Part shown: piece after piece, positions 46,960 through 58,260 of the stretch | Numbering within the stretch: the first letter of the stretch is position 1 | Layout: each line of letters begins with the position of its first letter | NCBI GenBank assembly: GCA_030407085.1 | Contig: CM059582.1 | Location: forward strand, 212,433,001-212,497,000 | Length of the DNA: 64,000 nucleotides | From: Trichopria drosophilae | Taxonomy: Eukaryota > Arthropoda > Insecta > Hymenoptera > Diapriidae | Direction: 5' to 3' | Made by a program: the position numbers and the translations under genes | Notes under the pieces: model-generated | What the model saw: only the letters and a program-made list of their open reading frames with translations | Told to the model about the DNA's origin: nothing | The model's database searches: none

Positions 46960-47280
46960 ATGTCGGCCATAATGAATCTGACATCTTGTATTTTGCAATT
47001 CTGACATCAAAATCGTGATCAGTACCTCAAAGACCCCATAAATAAAATTCTTGACTAAATTGTGTAAGAAACATCGAACTTAGCTGAATATGTCGGCCAT
47101 ATTGGATCCGCCATCTTGTATTTTGCAATTCTGATATGGCAATCATAATCAGCGACCTCAAAAACCCCTAGTATACACGATATTTTTTCTCCCGGAATGC
47201 GCAAGGAAACTTTTAAAAAATGGAATTTATAAATCCATAAAAAGCACAATCCTTTAAGCCGCCATTTTGAAACCGCCATC
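46960..47280. repeat. Two units of the ATGGCGGATCC repeat family
   Basis: TATGTCGGCCATAWTGRATC units followed by GCCATCTTGTATTTTGCAAT and AGCGACCTCAAAAACCCC repeat at about 46958 and 47088. Diverged relatives of the 7.7-kb array, near the right end of the CMC element. Confidence 0.75.
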
Positions 47281-47776
47281 TAGAAAAATATTATATTTAT
47301 TTATATGTTTATTATTTGTACACAATTTAATATAAAGAAAATCATTGAAGTGACATAAAGTCAATAGGTACGTTTAAAATGTTAAAATAAATATATTTTA
47401 TAAGTTATTTTTATAACGAAATTATTTGAACACAGGAATTTCCTTTGATATATTCCTTTGATATATTCTCACATGAAAATACAGTTTTAAGTTATTTAGT
47501 TTATATTGCATAAGAAAACTATGTTAAATACGGAGATTCGCCCAGATATACGTCTGTAGTGTATCAGCAAGCCCAAGACACGTGAATTCAGAGCCCCACG
47601 CCTTGGGATCTATTGCTTATTCATATGATCGCGTTCTGAGCTCTGCGTGTTGATTTTCATAGCTCTCAGCTATGAAAATCAAGACGCAGGCCTTTGAATG
47701 CTATCTAATGCGCACGCTCGGAGTTGCAAAGGAGTGCGCCGTGAACTTGTTCTAACCGCTGCGTCGGGACGTACGT
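47281..47776. promoter_or_regulatory. Right subterminal region of the CMC element
   Basis: Contains a hairpin around GATTTTCATAGC ... GCTATGAAAATC next to AAGACGCAGG. The left end has the matching GATTTTCACAGC ... GTGTGAAAATC with GAGACGCAG (29401-29445). In CACTA elements, subterminal repeats bind the accessory protein; that function here is inference. Confidence 0.5.
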
Positions 47777-47811
47777 TCTAAGCGCTGAGTGCGGAAATTT
47801 CTATCAGTGTA

Positions 47812-48482
47812 AACTGGATATAATCACCAAAGATATCGCAGCCACAAGAAGTGATTTGGCCGAGTTTAAGCAGGAGGTTGCTTCGTCAAATGTCATTCGT
47901 GATAGGAATATTGTGGAGCACTCCAGAAGATTAGATGTTATGGAAAGACGCATTGAAATTATTGTTAAAGGTAGTCGGGAACTTAATTTGATAATTAAAG
48001 GGTACATACCGAAAACACCCTCGACTGAGTTGCGCGTTGAACTTCGCGAATTCCTCCGAGCTAAGTTTGGTTTTGATGTTCGTATTCGCCAAGCATATCC
48101 AAGAGCAACCAGACAGCCTAGCTTTTTTGTTAAATTATCAGATATGGATGATAGGGACAAAATCATGAGCTCGAAAGCAACAGTTCTTCGCGATTCCGGT
48201 GTTTACATCGACCCCGACTACACGCAGAGGGAACAATCCATCATGGCTAAAGCCAGGGAAATTACCGGCAACGCTCGGCATACCGGACAGCAGGCGAAGA
48301 CTGGCTACCTAAAATATGCAATCGATGGTCAGTGGTTCCGTTGGGACGATGGAGCCAACAGCTTCCTCCCAAATAACTCCTCGACCAGCAGATCATTTCA
48401 CCATACAGCAGCAACAACGGATACATCCACTCCTTCTGCTTCAAAAAACGGCAACGTCTCCCTCATAGACAAAATGAAGTAA
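47812..48482 (+). pseudogene. LINE-A ORF1, 3' part
   Basis: Continues the frame of 28901-29249 once the CMC insertion is removed. A helical segment (AATRSDLAEFKQEVAS) leads into an RRM-like part (ELNLIIKGYIPKTP, FFVKLSDMDDRDKIM) and a basic C-terminal region (KTGYLKYAIDGQWFRW). It ends TAA 48480-48482. Typical of LINE ORF1 RNA-binding proteins without zinc knuckles. Confidence 0.78.
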
Positions 48483-48535
48483 ACCACTCCCAATTTCATC
48501 GTCCTGTCCTCCCGCCGTCCCAGGTACACCGTCTA

Positions 48536-51500
48536 GTCTCCACAGACATAATTTTTTGGAACGCGCATGGATCCTCCAATCTAGCGAACACTCGACCACC
48601 TCAGAGTTCAGGAATTATTTGCTGTAGTGAAACGTGGCTAACCACTCCGGGCACTCCCTCACTGCTCCCATCCCTTAATAACTCCTACCTGCTCACGTGG
48701 ATACCTGGGGTTAAAACTAACCGCACGGGACGCGCTTCGGGTAGTATGGTGATAGCTATCGACAAGGCATATCAGCCAGAGATGATTGAGTTCTCCGATA
48801 GTTTTTATATATGTAATGTGTCAACTTTCCCGAAAAGTCTCATTTTATGTTTTGTATATTTTAGTCCTAAGTTAGATATTAGCACTGAGCTTGCGAGGCT
48901 CCAGGACGTCCTGGATGCTGCACAGTCTTCCCTTCCAGATTCCGTGTTGGTTATTGGAGGTGATTTTAATGCAAGGATTGGCGGGGACGGCTGTGTGGAT
49001 CCGGATCTCCTCGAGGGAACATGTCTCACTAGTCATCGTTCATCGTTTGACACATTCACGTCTGATCGGGGTGTAGCGTTGGTAAATTTTGTAAATGCTA
49101 ACGGTTTTATTGTCGTAAACGGACGCGCCCCGAGCGACTCTCCAGCGCACTATACATTCCTGGGAACCAATGGATTTAGCTGTGTCGACCTTGCGCTGAT
49201 TTCATCAAACTATGTACAGCTTGTGACAGATTTAGCAGTAGGCACCGATTTACAGGGTTCGGACCACGCTCCGGTTACCTTACGGCCGAGTCTCTCCCCG
49301 AGAACCAGTAGGTTATTTTCCGAAATAAATAATGCATCAGCACCGTACAACAAACTCCGCTGGCGCCCGGATAGGGAGCCTCTGTTCCGTGGTATCCTCG
49401 GACCTACACCTGTTCTACCGCCATCTGCTGAATCTTTCACAACCGGCGAAATATATCTTTGGTTTTGTAATTCTGTGCATCGAGCGGCCGAGGACTCGGG
49501 CATGACTGCGAACGTTCGCCCATCTGAATCGAGATTAGCACATAACAATTGGTTCGATAAAGACTGTTTTGTGGCACGTAGAGAACTGCGCACTGCGTTA
49601 AGACGTTTACGTGTATCAGGTTATGCGGAAAATGTAATACCTACCTTTTCAGAGCGCAAGCGGGTTGCCCAAAAGAAGGAGATATTTCGGCCGGGAATCC
49701 GTGATACTTTTGCCAGAGTCAATGACTCAGCAGGCTTTTGGAGGGCAGTGAGGGGGTTCAGGGTGGGAGCGGTCAGGCGGGAGGTTATCTCCGCGGCATC
49801 CTGGGGTGAATTTCTCCACGGAGTATATCCTCCCAGGATGGTCTCGGGGCTGGCTTTCTATGGGGTCGCCGACCCTGTCCTTGATCTCCCTTTCACCTTT
49901 GGGGAGCTGTTGGCTATTATTCGCGGTCTCAGAAGAGGCAAGTCTCCCGGACACGACGAAATATCGGGTGAATTTTACCAAGCACTCAGCCGCGACTGGC
50001 TCCTGCTTTTACTTGGACTTTACAACAAGATTTTGAACACAGAAGAGGTACCACAAGATTGGTCCCGCGTGCTTCTTGTAATGATGCACAAGAAGGGCTC
50101 GATGGACGATCCCTATAACTATCGAGGACTTGCGATGGTTAACGTATGCTTAAAAATCTTCACGCAATTGATATGTAATCGCCTTACGTCATGGGTATCT
50201 GCGCTTTTTATCCTTCCAGAGGAGCAATCAGGTTTCCGTAAGGGTCGTGGCACCCTTGATAATATATTTACTGTATATGTAGCAGCACAAATTGCGCTTA
50301 GGCGTAAAGGCGGCAAGTTGTATGCGCTGTTCGTCGATTTCAAGCGTGCGTTTGACTCCGTGCCGCATAACCTTTTATGGCAGAAACTACTTGGCTTAGG
50401 AATCAGCGCTAAGATAATTAGAATTATCAAATCATTGTACGACAATGCGTCCTTATATGTACGCACACGAACAGGTCAATCGGAAACAGTAGAGGTATCG
50501 GAAGGCTTACTGCAAGGTGAGATCCTCAGTCCTCTTTTATTTATATTATTTATTTGTGATATCGTTAGCTATTTTCGTGAAAAAGGATGTAGAGGCGTGG
50601 ATGTCACACCGTTATTTGATTTGTTGATGCTTATGTACGCGGACGATCTAACAATTTTTGCTTTTTCACCAGCGGATCTACGCCGCAAACTAACTATTCT
50701 CGCGGATTATTGTGATGCCCATGGACTCACGGTCCACACACACATAAGACGAACATCGTGTTTAAGCGATCTGGCAGATCCTGTGCAAGCGACTCGCGTT
50801 TTTATTATAAAGATGAACCGATAAGCGTAGTAAAGCGAGTAGCATATCTGGGCGTCGAAATTTCATCCACATCTCTTGGGCGTTCTGCCGTAGATGCGGC
50901 GGTAGCTAGAGCCATGGGTGCCGTACGCTCCGTGCTGTCCATTCTGGATACATGTATGCTGCGAAAGTTGATTCTTGGCAGGCTATACTTACGTTGTATA
51001 GGTCTTTAGTCCATTCTACGCTGTTATATTCGTCCCCTATGTGGGCATTGCGTAACCTCGACGATTTAGAGAGGGTACAACTAAGATATTTTAAGTCTCT
51101 GTTCTCCCTCCCATCATCTACTCCGGGGTACGCTCTCAGGACCGAACTGGGGCTCCTTCCTCTGGCTTTTAGTGTCGCGAAGCATACCGTAGGTTTTATT
51201 ACTAGAATAATGGAAATGCCAGAAACAAGGATACCCAAAATCCTTCTTCGCAGGCTCACGGAGTTGGCTATAGGGGGCGGGGCGCAGGGCAGCGAATACA
51301 ACTGGGCTCTGTAGGTGTCCGACCTGTTACAGGTAGACTCGAGGGAGCTCTGGTCGGATTTTGCTAGGGACTCCTGGAACTCTCGAAGTTCCACAGCATT
51401 GCCCACTCTGGAGGCACGACTTAGGACGGCAGATCGGCACAGGACGACAATATCATCTGTCCTTATACTAAATGAGGGAAACGTGGATAATGAGGGCTTC

Positions 51501-51881
51501 CTCGCTCACTTCCCACCCAGGGCTCCCCTTCCGTTTCTGCGAGCTAAATTGCAGGCCAGACTTTTGTCGGTCCACGCTTCTTGGTTCTCTGCCAGTAGGT
51601 TCGTCCTCCGACTGGACTCCCGACGAGTATGCGCGTGCTGTGATCAATACCGGTCCGCTGAGCACTTGTTCTTATTCTGCAGTGCATACGAAGAGTTGCG
51701 CCGCACGTTATGGGGTTTTACGAGCAATTTGGATGACATCACGGGTCGTTACCGAGAATTTCTTAATTTACTTAGCAATAACGGGTTACATGCTACGAAG
51801 GCGATTCACTTATATTTAGCTAAAGTCAACAGGATTCGGCAGATCGCTCTGACACTTGATGTTGGTAACAGCGTTCAGTAG
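48536..51881 (+). pseudogene. LINE-A ORF2: endonuclease and reverse transcriptase, broken
   Basis: The frame opens after a TAG at 48533-48535. The endonuclease begins IIFWNAHG and CCSETWL, then VIGGDFNARIGG and GSDHAPV. The reverse transcriptase follows: GKSPGHDEI, PEEQSGFRKGRGTLDNI, FVDFKRAFDSVPHNLLWQKL, GLLQGEILSPLLF and YADDLTIF (catalytic Asp pair). Frameshifts near 50745 and near 50950 and a TAG at 51312-51314 break it. The C-terminal part (from 51315) has a Cys/His cluster CACCDQYRSAEHLFLFC usual after LINE reverse transcriptases. No ATG precedes the endonuclease; ATG 48746 is too late. The clade is not assigned. Confidence 0.82.
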
Positions 51882-52085
51882 TTATAGCACTTAGAATATG
51901 CTTTATATTTCTTCAACATGCGATTTATGCGGATGCGTATGTTACTGTTCATTTGGATGTATATGCGAAATTATAAAAATTGTTTGTTTTTTTATTGCTT
52001 GTTTGCTGATATTCACGAGAGACGCGCTCTCCTTAATTATCCTTATAAATTGTAAATTTGAAAGGATCAATAAACTACTACTACT

Positions 52086-52694
52086 AATGCAATATACAAT
52101 AATTTGGAAAGAAAATTACACTTTAATACCTTCTTATCTCACGCTTTATCTATATAAATTAATTAGTTTTTCTTTTATATGTAATCATTCGTTGATTACT
52201 TTTTTTTTTTAATTTTATTTTATATGCATATATTTAGGTCGCGGACAAGTAGAATGTACTACTTTTGCGTACAAATGTAGTGGGCTAACCCCCACAACCA
52301 TATGTAAAAATATACCTAAATAAATATTATTATTATTATTATTTTGACATATGAAATTCATAAATTTTCGTAATTTCAATTTCCTCTAAACACGTTGCTT
52401 AGAATTTTGTTTCGGCTATGACACAAATAAATAATGGTTAGATCGTAAATGTTTATTTTAATTATTATTACATTATAACTGTATAGAAAAGATAATTCTG
52501 TGGTACATCGAGGGAACAAGCATTACGGAAGATGACGAATACAGCCAGTACATACTTTTGCGCGTCGGTCAGCACACATTTTGCGCTTGCATTTCAAACA
52601 AAACATGTTCGTTTTTTTTATCTTGATCGTAGTCACACAATTCACATCTTTTTCTTTTAGGCAAAGCACGAAGTAAGAAGTAAGGAGACCGAAC
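52086..52694. repeat. Right copy of the ~609-bp direct repeat flanking LINE-A
   Basis: It starts at ATGCAATATAC directly after the CTA-repeat tail of LINE-A and ends at GAGACCGAAC, beyond which the foldback element continues uninterrupted. The left copy is at 26628-28033. Confidence 0.85.
52525..52666 (-). pseudogene. piggyBac C-terminal domain remnant, second copy
   Basis: Same Cys-rich segment as at 27.9-28.0 kb, with the natural end (VCTGCIRHLP then stop) preserved. One extra T in a T-run near 52613-52620 shifts the frame. The foldback element is inserted at 52667 into the coding sequence. Confidence 0.6.
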
Positions 52695-52946
52695 TACAGC
52701 CGACCGATATAGCCCCATTTGACGTGCTTTATGGGGAGGGAATCCGCTAGAAGGGAAAGCCTATTTCAAGTCGAGTAATAGTGTTGGTTTATATCTGTGT
52801 GTGTCAGTGAGTATCGAGTGGTGTGTGCGTGATGTGCGCAGATTGGGCGCGCCGGCGGAAAATCTGCAGTCCTTGCGCGTTCATGCTTCAAATAAATGAC
52901 TGTGGTTAGCAGTTTATCAGCCGCTTTACGTCTTATCTCGTAAAGG

Positions 52947-53018
52947 GTTGTAGTAGCCGAGTGGTTAAAGCGCTCGACTGATGATTATAACTTCTGTAGT
53001 TCGCGTACTCGCAGATGC
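52947..53018 (+). other. tRNA-like segment, not a tRNA gene
   Basis: TAGCCGAGTGGTTAAAGCGC resembles a tRNA-Ser-type A box and D arm, and AGTTCGCGTACTC a decayed B box, followed by a T-run. The acceptor halves do not pair. Inverted copies lie at about 53918-53990 and 27550-27622. It is likely a tRNA-derived SINE head carried in the foldback arms. Confidence 0.55.
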
Positions 53019-53996
53019 TTTTATTATTTTTTTTTTATTTTCATAATTATGAATTTATTGTAATTTCTTAAATGCTATTCAAATTATTTATTGTATATTT
53101 TTTAAAGGAATTTTTTATTTTTTAAATATACTTTTAACCTAACTTAAGGTATTTTCTGTAACTTATTTTGACGAATATGACGTTAAATAACACTGAAACA
53201 TGGTTTCTCTACTTTTATTCATATAGTTGACTATTACAGTTGTATTAAATAAATAAATTTCTTCAGTTAGGAAGATATTGCCAAATGTTTTTAATTCTTC
53301 TTTATCCGCCAAGAATGAAATTAATATGTCACAATACTTTTTACGTATATAAAATAGTAGCTTATATTATGCAAAAGATCTGTGACTAATGCAATCATAC
53401 CCATCCATTTTCCAATACTTGGAATGTTGTTTTTACTTACTCTAATTTTATGAAGCTTTATATAATGCTTAAATATAATTAAAATTAAAAAATGCTACGA
53501 AAACGACATTATGGAAGTAATAATAATATGGTAACACATTGTCTAAACTAGTAGTATTGAATACATAATTTTCCAAAGTTATAAAAATATTGCCACAGTT
53601 TTTCGCTTCTTATTTATCCGCCAATTAAAGAAGAATTAAAAACATTTTGGCAATATCTTCCTAACTGAAGAAATTTATTTATTTAATACAACTGTAATAT
53701 ACAACTATATAAATAAAAGTAGAGAAAAAATGTTTCAGTTTTATTTAACGTCATATTCGTCAAAACAAGTTACATAAAACACCTTCAGTTAGGTTAAAAG
53801 TATATTTAAAAAATAAAAAATTCCTTTAAAAAATATACAATAAATAATTTGAATAGCATTTAAGAAATTACAATAAATTCATAATAATGAAAATAAACAA
53901 AAAAAATAAAAAAAGCATCTGCGAGTACGCGAACTGCAGAAGTTATATTTATCAGTCGAGCGCTTTAACCACTCGGCTACTATAACCCTTTTCGAG

Positions 53997-54546
53997 CCCT
54001 GGTAGAAATTTTGCCCAGGATCTGGACAGGCCGGACCAGGCATGCCTGCGTCTCTGGAAAGGCTCTGGTCAGGAAATGTAACGAAATGGCCGACCAGGTA
54101 CCTGGTCAGGGTAAACTGAAACAGGGCATACTGTGCAGGGCCTGCACAGAACTTACAGGAAGCCCTGTCCAAGATATATTTTGCGAGAACATATATAGAT
54201 ATATATATGTATATATACCGTCCACTCGCGTTAAGGTTAGGTTGGTAGAGTGTCAACAGAGCCGTCCAGCACGTCAAGGCAACCGTCAAGTTCGAAGCAA
54301 CCTCAGATAAGTTTTTAAATGAAATAAATGATACAATTATATATAAAAATAAATACTTTGTGTTTTTAATTCCTTTTTGTTCCAGGTCAAAGATTCCTGA
54401 TATATAAGATTTTTCAGTATACATGCAGTCCCTGCACAGGACCTGGGCAGGCTTGTTAAGGAATTCCCATCATCAGGTAAGTCCATTTAAACCCTGATCA
54501 GGGCCTGACCAGGATCAGGACTGCCTGATTTCAATTTCTACCAGGG
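53997..54546. mobile_element. 550-bp MITE with CCCTGGTAGAAATT ends
   Basis: Perfect inverted ends, inserted into the right foldback arm. The left arm shows the empty site ACGAG/ATAAG (as its complement), so AG appears to be duplicated. The interior is full of CCTGGTCAGG / CCTGACCAGG palindromes. Confidence 0.8.
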
Positions 54547-54947
54547 AGATAAGCCGTAAAGCGGCTGATAAATTGCTAGCCGCAGTCATTTATTTCAAGC
54601 ATGAACACGCAAGGACTGTAGATTTTCCGCCGTCGCTCGACTGTGCTGCCTCCAGCCGCCAATCGCGCCCAACCAGCGCACACGCTCACAAATAAAAACT
54701 TCACACCGACATGACATGAACAGGAGGCTACCACATTGACGCGAGTTTGAAAGTCGGGTTCTTTCAGCGGATTCCCTCCCCTAGCGCACATAATTCGGGG
54801 CTACTTTTTCCTCCCTAGCCGACTCGAGTTCGGTCTCCTTACTTCTTACTTCGTGAGGCAAAGTTACGTAAATATTGAGTTAAATACTAAAAGTAATAAA
54901 TATTATGATTAAATCAATTTTCAATCGACCGACGAAAACCTCCGATA

Positions 54948-55164
54948 AACCCGTACAGGGGTCTGGGTGGCCCCGTCTATAAAACGAAACGATTCCTATT
55001 CGAGTTTGCAACACAAATGAACAATGTTAATAATAGGAGGTCTCAATAAAGGTTATAAACATTTTTCCCCCTGCTACAGCAGCGCCGCCAACTTTCGCGG
55101 AATCCACGGAAAATCAATTTGAAAATCACAAGGGGATCGCAGAGACCCCTGTGCGTGTTCTAGG
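54948..55164. mobile_element. Possible small TTAA-type MITE
   Basis: ACAGGGGTCT near the left end and AGACCCCTGTG near the right end are inverted, and the right end reads AGGG/TTAA. The left border is unclear (ATAAACCC). Confidence 0.35.
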
Positions 55165-55267
55165 GTTAATGTATTTTAGCCTGCCCAAATACATTATTAT
55201 ATAAACACGTAGAAAAATTCTCTACTTTCTGTTTCAACTATTCGTTATATTTTCATTATTTCACAAC

Positions 55268-55345
55268 AGTGAGTTTGGCCGAGTGGTTGCGTTTCGAACT
55301 TGCTGCGCAGAGGACCGGGGTTCGATTCTCGGTCAAAGCGAATCT
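55268..55345 (+). other. tRNA-derived SINE head
   Basis: TTGGCCGAGTGG (A box) and GGGGTTCGATTCTCGG (B box with a five-pair T stem) are 40 bp apart and followed by a T10 run, a pol III terminator. The acceptor stem does not pair (GTGAGTT versus TCAAAGC), so it is not a functional tRNA. Confidence 0.6.
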
Positions 55346-55367
55346 GCTTTTTTTTTTAATTTATTGA

Positions 55368-56440
55368 TTTGGGATTATATGGGATTAAAAAAGATAGAAT
55401 TGTTTCAATTCAAAATTTGAATCCTTGCGAATTCGTAATTTCTCCTGGATTGAAATGGATTGAAAATGATTAAAATGGATTCATTTTGATTCACTCCTAT
55501 GCCTGCGAATGCCTTTTAATCCAAGTAAATGGATTCTCTTTTTCGAACAAAATAAAAATATAAAAAAGATCCTTTTTCTACTATCATGATTGGATATGCC
55601 ACCTTTTATGGATTCGCGCAGACCGGATTGAATTCGCCTCTGTAATCACTTCAACATGCTCCAATTTACAAAGCTTTTAAAGTATAAAGTTCTGAGCCAT
55701 TTCTTCTTATAAAGGCGTACTGAACGCTTTATTTAGCATATGAATTCATTCACAAGAGGTGTACACTTACATCCGATTAGAAAAATGAATAATCGAAAAA
55801 AAATATTCGTGCGCTTTATTTCATCTCGAATAACGCTTCATTAAGTACATTCCCGTACGCCTTATTTCATTCCTAATAAGAATGTGGTATACTTAAATAT
55901 GACTATCAAAAGTGTACTCTTAAAAATCTACGCGTATTCTCGAAGTACGTTGCATAAGGTGTACGCGAGTATTTTTAAAATGTCCAAATTCACTCCTGTA
56001 CTTTCGGCAAGCGAAAGGGAACTTAAAAGTACATGAAGGGTACGTATGCTTCGCTAAGAGTACGTACCTTTCGTGTACATTTCCCTCACATTTAAAGTTT
56101 GCGCTTCATTTTTACCAGGGTTTATATGCATTCGCAGAGACTTGTTTCGATATGCTTATTTGGATTGAAAGGCATTCAGCATTACTTACTTTCGAAAATA
56201 TCATTTTTGGATTGAAATGAATTCGCAGAGACTGGTTTGAATTCGTCTTTTGGATTCCGAGGCATTCAGTATTATTTAATTTTCGGCGATATTATTTTTT
56301 AATTCAAGTGGATTCGTAGCAATTAATATGAATTCTCTTTTCTAGATTAGGAGGGATTCAATATTTTACAAAATTATTTTTGGATTCACAGGGATTATTT
56401 TTGGACAAGTTACAAATTCAAGTGAATCCATTTGAATCCT
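55368..56440. repeat. Region of scattered GGATTGAAATGGATTC motifs
   Basis: Many diverged copies of TTGGATTGAAATGRATTCGC and its inverse on both sides of a 55.7-56.1 kb stretch rich in GTACG and AAGTAC motifs. Probably a decayed foldback or tandem family. No coding signal. Confidence 0.5.
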
Positions 56441-56629
56441 TCTTCGATTGCTGAGTATATGCTCCGTCCATCTATACATATAACGTGTTCTACTTTAGAA
56501 CTGATTTTGCACTTTTTCTATAAGAGCAATATAAAAATTGGCACTTGAACAGTGCAAGCTTTAGTATTTGCTTTTGTGGAAAAAGTGCAAAACTTGTGCA
56601 AAAGCAGAAAGTGCTCTTAGGTCCATGGT

Positions 56630-56913
56630 CTAAACACTGTTTCATAATTTCGGACTCATTACTACGAAATTAAACATTCTAAGAAGTTAAAAAAAACAAA
56701 TTTCCGAATTTTTTCTACTGAGACTTGGCAGAGAAAATTTGCTTTTGTTAATGACCTTTCTGGAATTTGTATGGTTACTACATATCTGCGCCCACACGTA
56801 AACTAGCACGTTTGCATTTAAAATAACAAACTAACGTGCTAGTTTTCATATGGGGCGTCGATATAGTGTCAAATTTCGTGGTAATGAGGTCGAAATTTTG
56901 AAACAGTGTTCAG
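56630..56913. mobile_element. 284-bp MITE with ~42-bp arms
   Basis: CTAAACACTGTTTCATAATT ... CATTACTACGAAATT at the left is inverted at 56870-56913 with few changes. A short hairpin around CTAGCACGTT lies inside. Confidence 0.7.
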
Positions 56914-57089
56914 AAATGTTTTAATCTGTACTTTGCAGGTTAGAGATCGATCGTCAAAAAAAGAAATCTCAAACAACCCGAATATTCTGTCGGATGCCTT
57001 TAGGGTCCCCTTAATCTAATTTTAAAAAACTGAAAACACTATCGTCTTCTTCGTTTCAAAAATATCAATTTATTGGTGACACGATTTAA

Positions 57090-57240
57090 TATCCGCGGAC
57101 AAAATATCCGCGACAAAATATCCGCGGATAAAATATCTGCGCGACAAAATATCCGCACGACAAAATATCCGCAGACAAAATATCCGTGCGACAAAATATC
57201 CGTGCAACAACATATACGTGGACAGAATATCCGCGATAAA
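57090..57240. repeat. Minisatellite of ~16-18 bp, CGACAAAATATCCGCG
   Basis: About nine imperfect copies in a row. The ORFs on both strands here (57039-57344) are products of the repeat, not genes. Confidence 0.85.
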
Positions 57241-57479
57241 AAATATATGGGTCTGGAACCTGTAATGGGTTCTAGGCAGAAGGTAGGGTTAGTTAGGTTA
57301 GGATAGTTTTTCGGGGGGGGGGGGGTCTGAGAGGGGGGTCTCATATTCTTTAACGCAAAACCTCATTTAAACTATAGTAGTAAAGTCCGCAAAATGACGA
57401 ATACATATTTAAATTTTGTATGACTAAAGAAGGTCCGCGAAATGGAGGGACGGCAATTTTATATAATTATATATGCGTA

Positions 57480-58260
57480 ACGTATTTTATCGGGACCTAA
57501 GTGTACATAATAATTAAAATGCATACATTAAGTAAAAAAACCATTCTTAATCCACGACTGAAAGTAGTTTTTTAATGTACTCCTTAGTTTCGCGGAAAAA
57601 TTATCGGGACTATTTATACGTAATGTATTTTATCAGGACGTTTTTATCGGGACTACTTATACATGCGGTATTTTATCGGGACCTACATTCTGGGCCAATT
57701 ATATGCCTAGCGTATTTTATCAGGACCACAGATGTACGCATTTGTTAATATGAAGCAGAGAGTATCGGAACACAGGTGAAACATATACATAATGTATGGA
57801 TGAATAAAATAATTTACGTTCCATACATTAAGTACAGTAAAGTAAAATAATCACACCCTACTATAAATTTGCCGCTATTCAACATTATTTGCAATATAAT
57901 GAGCATCTGTACAGAAAAAGAAAATTGACTACGTGTACCGTATTTTATCGGGTCTTTAACTTACATGACGCGTATCTTATCAGGACTACATTGTATGCGC
58001 CCGATCTTTTTCTGACAAGCTAGTATTTATTTTCGAGAAATTTCTCTTTAGGGTAGAAATGCAATCTACACAAACATGATGTAACGAATTGGCCGAATTA
58101 GATTCGGTTATTAATGTAATCAACGTCTATGAGGAAAGTGCACATTTTGAATAAGTATCGTATTTTAGTAGGACGTATATTGACACGAAAGGTATTTTAT
58201 CGGGACCCTTTATTGTACATTATCGAGATTATCCAGGAGATTATCGAGACCCTAGCTAGG
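57480..58260. repeat. GTATTTTATCGGGAC repeat family, block 1
   Basis: The motif GTATTTTATCGGGAC or close variants (CAGGAC, GGGTCT) occurs about ten times at irregular spacing. The last ~400 bp (about 57840-58260) recur as a unit near 61020-61450 and 62330-62690. Confidence 0.8.

Larger units (their letters stand above)
29250..47809 (+). mobile_element. 18.56-kb CMC (CACTA/EnSpm-like) DNA transposon
   Basis: Perfect 33-bp terminal inverted repeats begin CACTGATAGAAATTTCCGC (29250-29282; 47777-47809). The TA on each side (29248-29249, 47810-47811) is the target duplication. CACTG termini with 2-3 bp duplications are typical of the CACTA/EnSpm branch. Subterminal segments at both ends share GAAAATCRAGACGCAG. 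It carries a multi-exon accessory gene and a TNP2-like transposase, both on the plus strand. Its size is inflated by a MITE plus LINE-B, two piggyBac-type MITEs and a mariner. Confidence 0.85.
28034..52085 (+). mobile_element. LINE-A, non-LTR retrotransposon, split by an 18.56-kb CMC element
   Basis: The parts are 28034-29249 (5' region and start of ORF1) and 47810-52085 (rest of ORF1, ORF2, 3' end with a short CTA repeat). Original length is about 5.5 kb. ORF1 encodes an RNA-binding-type protein and ORF2 an endonuclease plus reverse transcriptase. It is flanked by ~609-bp direct repeats. ORF2 is damaged by two frameshifts and a stop, so this copy is dead. Confidence 0.85.
52667..54855. mobile_element. 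2.19-kb foldback element with 8-bp target duplication
   Basis: Ends CACGAAGTAAGAAGTAAGGA and its inverse, with AGGCAAAG on both sides (52659-52666 and 54856-54863). The two halves are long inverted copies over most of their length, from GAGACCGAAC inward through the tRNA-like segment to TTCTTTATCCGCCA near 53300. An 8-bp duplication fits hAT- or P-like mobilisation. No transposase inside. A 550-bp MITE is inserted in the right arm. Confidence 0.85.

Noticed and set aside
52947..53018. Functional tRNA-Ser gene
   Set aside because: A- and B-box-like parts are present but the acceptor stem does not pair and the T arm is decayed; it recurs inside a foldback element.
57039..57344. ORFs on both strands over the minisatellite
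   Set aside because: Repeat-encoded, no independent support.
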